A stretch of DNA of 64,000 bases from Lepiota brunneoincarnata (lineage: Eukaryota; Basidiomycota; Agaricomycetes; Agaricales; Agaricaceae), in assembly GCA_023014365.1 (NCBI GenBank), contig JAEBUN010000005.1, forward strand, positions 2,108,001 through 2,172,000. Direction: 5' to 3'. Under the pieces are notes generated by a model, which did not search any database, was not told the DNA's origin, and saw only the letters and a program-made list of their open reading frames with translations. Made by a program: the position numbers and the translations under genes. The first letter of the stretch is position 1. Every line of letters starts with the position of its first letter. Shown in pieces: positions 61,680 through 64,000 of the stretch.

Positions 61680-63497
61680 TCAAATTCCATCAATTTGCAA
61701 CCACATAGACCAGTGCTTTCTTTCGTCTTCTGAGCCTTCAAATCTCCAATTAACCTTTCGAATTTCCGAGAACCCTTCGTCCACTGTTGGTTCCTCGTAT
61801 TGGTCTCGGAAACTGGTGAATGCATTGTAAGGAACAATTGCTCTCGGTGGCTGAAGGACATAAGTGCGATTGTTGATTGTGATCATCGATGCCCTACCTC
61901 TTGAACGGTGACAGACAGAGGAAAATTAAATGTCCGGTAGAGGTTGTTGTGCCAGGCAAGCTCTATGCTTCCCGTGAAAAGGAAGCATCTGTAGAAGAAT
62001 AAGCAATGCACAAGAAGTAGCCGTCCCACTGACCTGACTGGCAATTTCAACTCTTGTGCTATATCAATATATAGCTTGCGCGTCTTAACGTCGCGATTAG
62101 TGTTGTCTACAAAGCAAGAGAACCTCCGCTTAGTTAGCTACTAGTTTTAGATTGGACTTACCAACGACGCAACTCGCGCCTCTTCTCAGGGCATCCCAAG
62201 TTGCTTTGACGCACTTGTTACGCGTTTTCAAGTCATCCTGATTGATATGTACATAGTTCGTAGGTTGAAAATGTTGATGATAGAACCGTGTCTTTCCAAG
62301 GGCTGGGTATCCGCAAAAGATTACAACTTCTTGCCCTCCAGAACGAGGTAAGATGGGTAGTGAAGTAGGTGTAACCAACGGAACTGTGAGATAAGTGTTA
62401 ATTAAAGCCTCAGTCCAAAGGGACAAGCTCCATTCCGTCCTTACGATCTCGGAGAGATGACACGTGAAACCCAGGTAGACTGAAGTTTGAATGAACAGGT
62501 AGGGTTAAAAAGTATTCCTAAGAATCGGGGTCAGTGCAAATGGATAAGGTAGGATTGGTGATTAGCTCACTTCTGGCGTCATGAATGGGATCCCTATATT
62601 CAACGCCATCTTTCTATCTGTGCTAGAAAAATCGGACTTTTTGCTCGGGTAATGACGACCAGCAGCGTCCCCTACAAAAAATGAGCTTCGGAGGTCTAGA
62701 AATCGTGAGGATCGCCAGGATGTACATATGAAGGAATAGGCGACTTACTTACCAATTTCTACTTCCTGTTCTTTGAATATTCTCCCCAGTTCCAACCACA
62801 TTCCCGGCATGGGCTTGCGATACCCGTCTCTGGCTGTCGCGGCGAACAAATGGAAAGGAACACCGTCTAGCTGTGACAGTATTAGACATCGAACGAAGGA
62901 GTGAAGGTACATACGGTAGCCGCTATTGATGATATTTTTTCTTTCCACTGTTTGAGAGGACCTGGCTTGAGAAGTTGGTTTGAAATAATGACGACCGAAT
63001 ATCTGCTAAATTATTGAGGAATCGCCCGACAGCTTCCGTCCGCAAGCTTACCCGGCTTCAGTCACTTCCTTCAGCTTGGCCGCTACGACCGGTTTCCACC
63101 ACTCCCATTGTTGCGAATTTTGCGCAATGCTAGAAGGGAACTGAGATTTGATAATAGTTCCGTCCAGGTCGAAAGCAGCGACTTTCGAATAGCATTTTGG
63201 TTCCAGGTTTACTCCATGAAGACATGTTCCATTCTTGCCCAATGGCTTCTCCCATTTAAAGCTCGCAGAAGGCTCGATAGACCTGTTGGCAACTTTTGTA
63301 AAGAAAGGGTGAACTATGTGAGACTGTGAGGAGGTTATCGCTTGGGTGCACGAATCAAACTTTACTCTTCTTAGCAGGGGTTTCTCCAGATGGAGAACCT
63401 GGTGCAGGTCTCTTCAGGGACTCTGAAACAGGAATGAGTTGTGTAGCTATAAATCAGTACAATGATCAAGTGACTCACTGGGAGACCTCCTCTCCAT
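61680..63497 (-). CDS. PNK1: Polynucleotide 5'-kinase 3'-phosphatase
   Basis: Eleven exons, complement of 63497-63479, 63422-63361, 63323-63052, 63005-62915, 62870-62753, 62671-62571, 62517-62445, 62383-62162, 62106-62034, 61988-61898, 61850-61680. They give 430 residues, like fission yeast Pnk1 and without the FHA domain of animal PNKP. The phosphatase domain has [12 protein letters not shown] (catalytic DxDGT) and SVVIISNQ. The kinase domain has the P-loop [12 protein letters not shown], then [15 protein letters not shown], and a C-terminal [13 protein letters not shown]. It restores 5'-P and 3'-OH ends during DNA strand-break repair. Intron 2 (63360-63324) is only 37 nt in this model, so the N-terminal 27 residues are the least certain. 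The stop lies 37 bp from the stop of the GAL7-type gene. Confidence 0.92.
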
Positions 63498-63921
63498 GTC
63501 TCTTGCTGGATGAAGAAGACGACCTGACGCGCCAATCGAGTTGGCTGGTTTCACGTGATTTACATACCGACTCCTTGGGCCATCGTCCGAAGGATAAATC
63601 TGCTACCCATACCTTTTAGATTGACCCGGGAACGAGGGATGTCTTTGGTCCCGAAAGTTCTGTCAAGAACAGAGCTCTCAGCTCAGGATGCCAAGTTCGT
63701 TCTTAGCCAAATCACTGCACACCAGCCTCAACTAGCGTACTTCCAAGGTGGATCACCCTTCAGAAGATCAAGTATACTGATGCAGGAGGGAGGGAGGTAA
63801 TACAGACCCATTTAAGTAGCTTGGAAGGATCGCTACTACACTTTGTAGAGATTCTGGGAGTCTGCTGAACGCAAAACGCGCAAGTCGATGGGGGTTGATG
63901 GTGCGTTGCCCATTGATCTTC
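63498..63921. other. Intergenic region
   Basis: Lies between the start of the PNK1-type gene and the end of the next minus-strand gene. It should hold the promoter of the former. No motif is convincing. Confidence 0.5.
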
Positions 63922-64000
63922 CTAAGCCGGCGATTTCATCTTGCCACCTTCTTTAGCTGTAGCGGTGATGGCTCTCATAAAGTCAAAGACCAATGCATTT
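63922..64000 (-). CDS. 3' end of an unidentified gene
   Basis: The minus strand from the window edge reads NALVFDFMRAITATAKEGGK and six more residues to TAG at 63924-63922. It looks like a natural C-terminus with a helix. Too short to name. Confidence 0.4.
   Translation of the reverse strand, partial: NALVFDFMRAITATAKEGGKMKSPA

Overview
The window looks like a stretch of a filamentous fungal chromosome, most likely a basidiomycete (inference). The host genes carry many 37-81 nt introns, and the repeats are Tc1-like transposons, Ty1/copia and chromodomain Ty3/gypsy elements. About 56 kb is layered transposable-element DNA and the last 8 kb is a compact, intron-rich gene block. No tRNA, rRNA or CRISPR array was seen.

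1-11.9 kb: old, AT-rich, CpG-poor layers. These are Tc1-like elements of three types, remnants of copia, a solo LTR (here called Y) that was invaded by a Tc1 element and by an unclassified TG..CA repeat (X), a SINE-like insertion with a 15-bp target duplication, and a 564-bp MITE. Paralogous copies inside the window act as empty sites and confirm several insertions.

11.9-43.6 kb: a Russian-doll nest whose boundaries are fixed by matching target-site duplications (TSDs). Old gypsy D was hit by gypsy C (minus strand, TSD TCCTC). The 3' LTR of C was hit by gypsy A (plus strand, TSD CAGGA). A received four insertions: a solo Y LTR (CCTCT), a 1.9-kb non-autonomous LTR element whose only long ORF has a KH domain (CTACC), an intact copia element (TACCT) and a nearly intact 8.2-kb chromovirus B (TACAA).

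43.6-55.9 kb: remains of D and E, a diverged solo LTR of the B family, Tc1 pieces, about 1.5 kb of featureless sequence, and a decayed plus-strand gypsy G that holds a young solo LTR of B.

55.9-64 kb: host genes. An OB-fold-flavoured ORF and a small spliced unit are unidentified. A DDX41-type DEAD-box helicase (9 exons, 631 aa) is divergent from galactose-1-phosphate uridylyltransferase (6 exons, 374 aa) across 133 bp. The latter converges, 37 bp apart, on a polynucleotide kinase 3'-phosphatase (11 exons, 430 aa). The 3' end of a further gene reaches the right edge.

The most interesting signals are: the KH-domain LTR element; tRNA-independent self-priming signatures shared by A, B, C, a C relative and the KH element; an ORF lying in the U3 part of the B LTR and kept open in four copies; a third zinc-knuckle ORF downstream of pol in A, B and C; and LTR divergence that is almost entirely CpG transitions.
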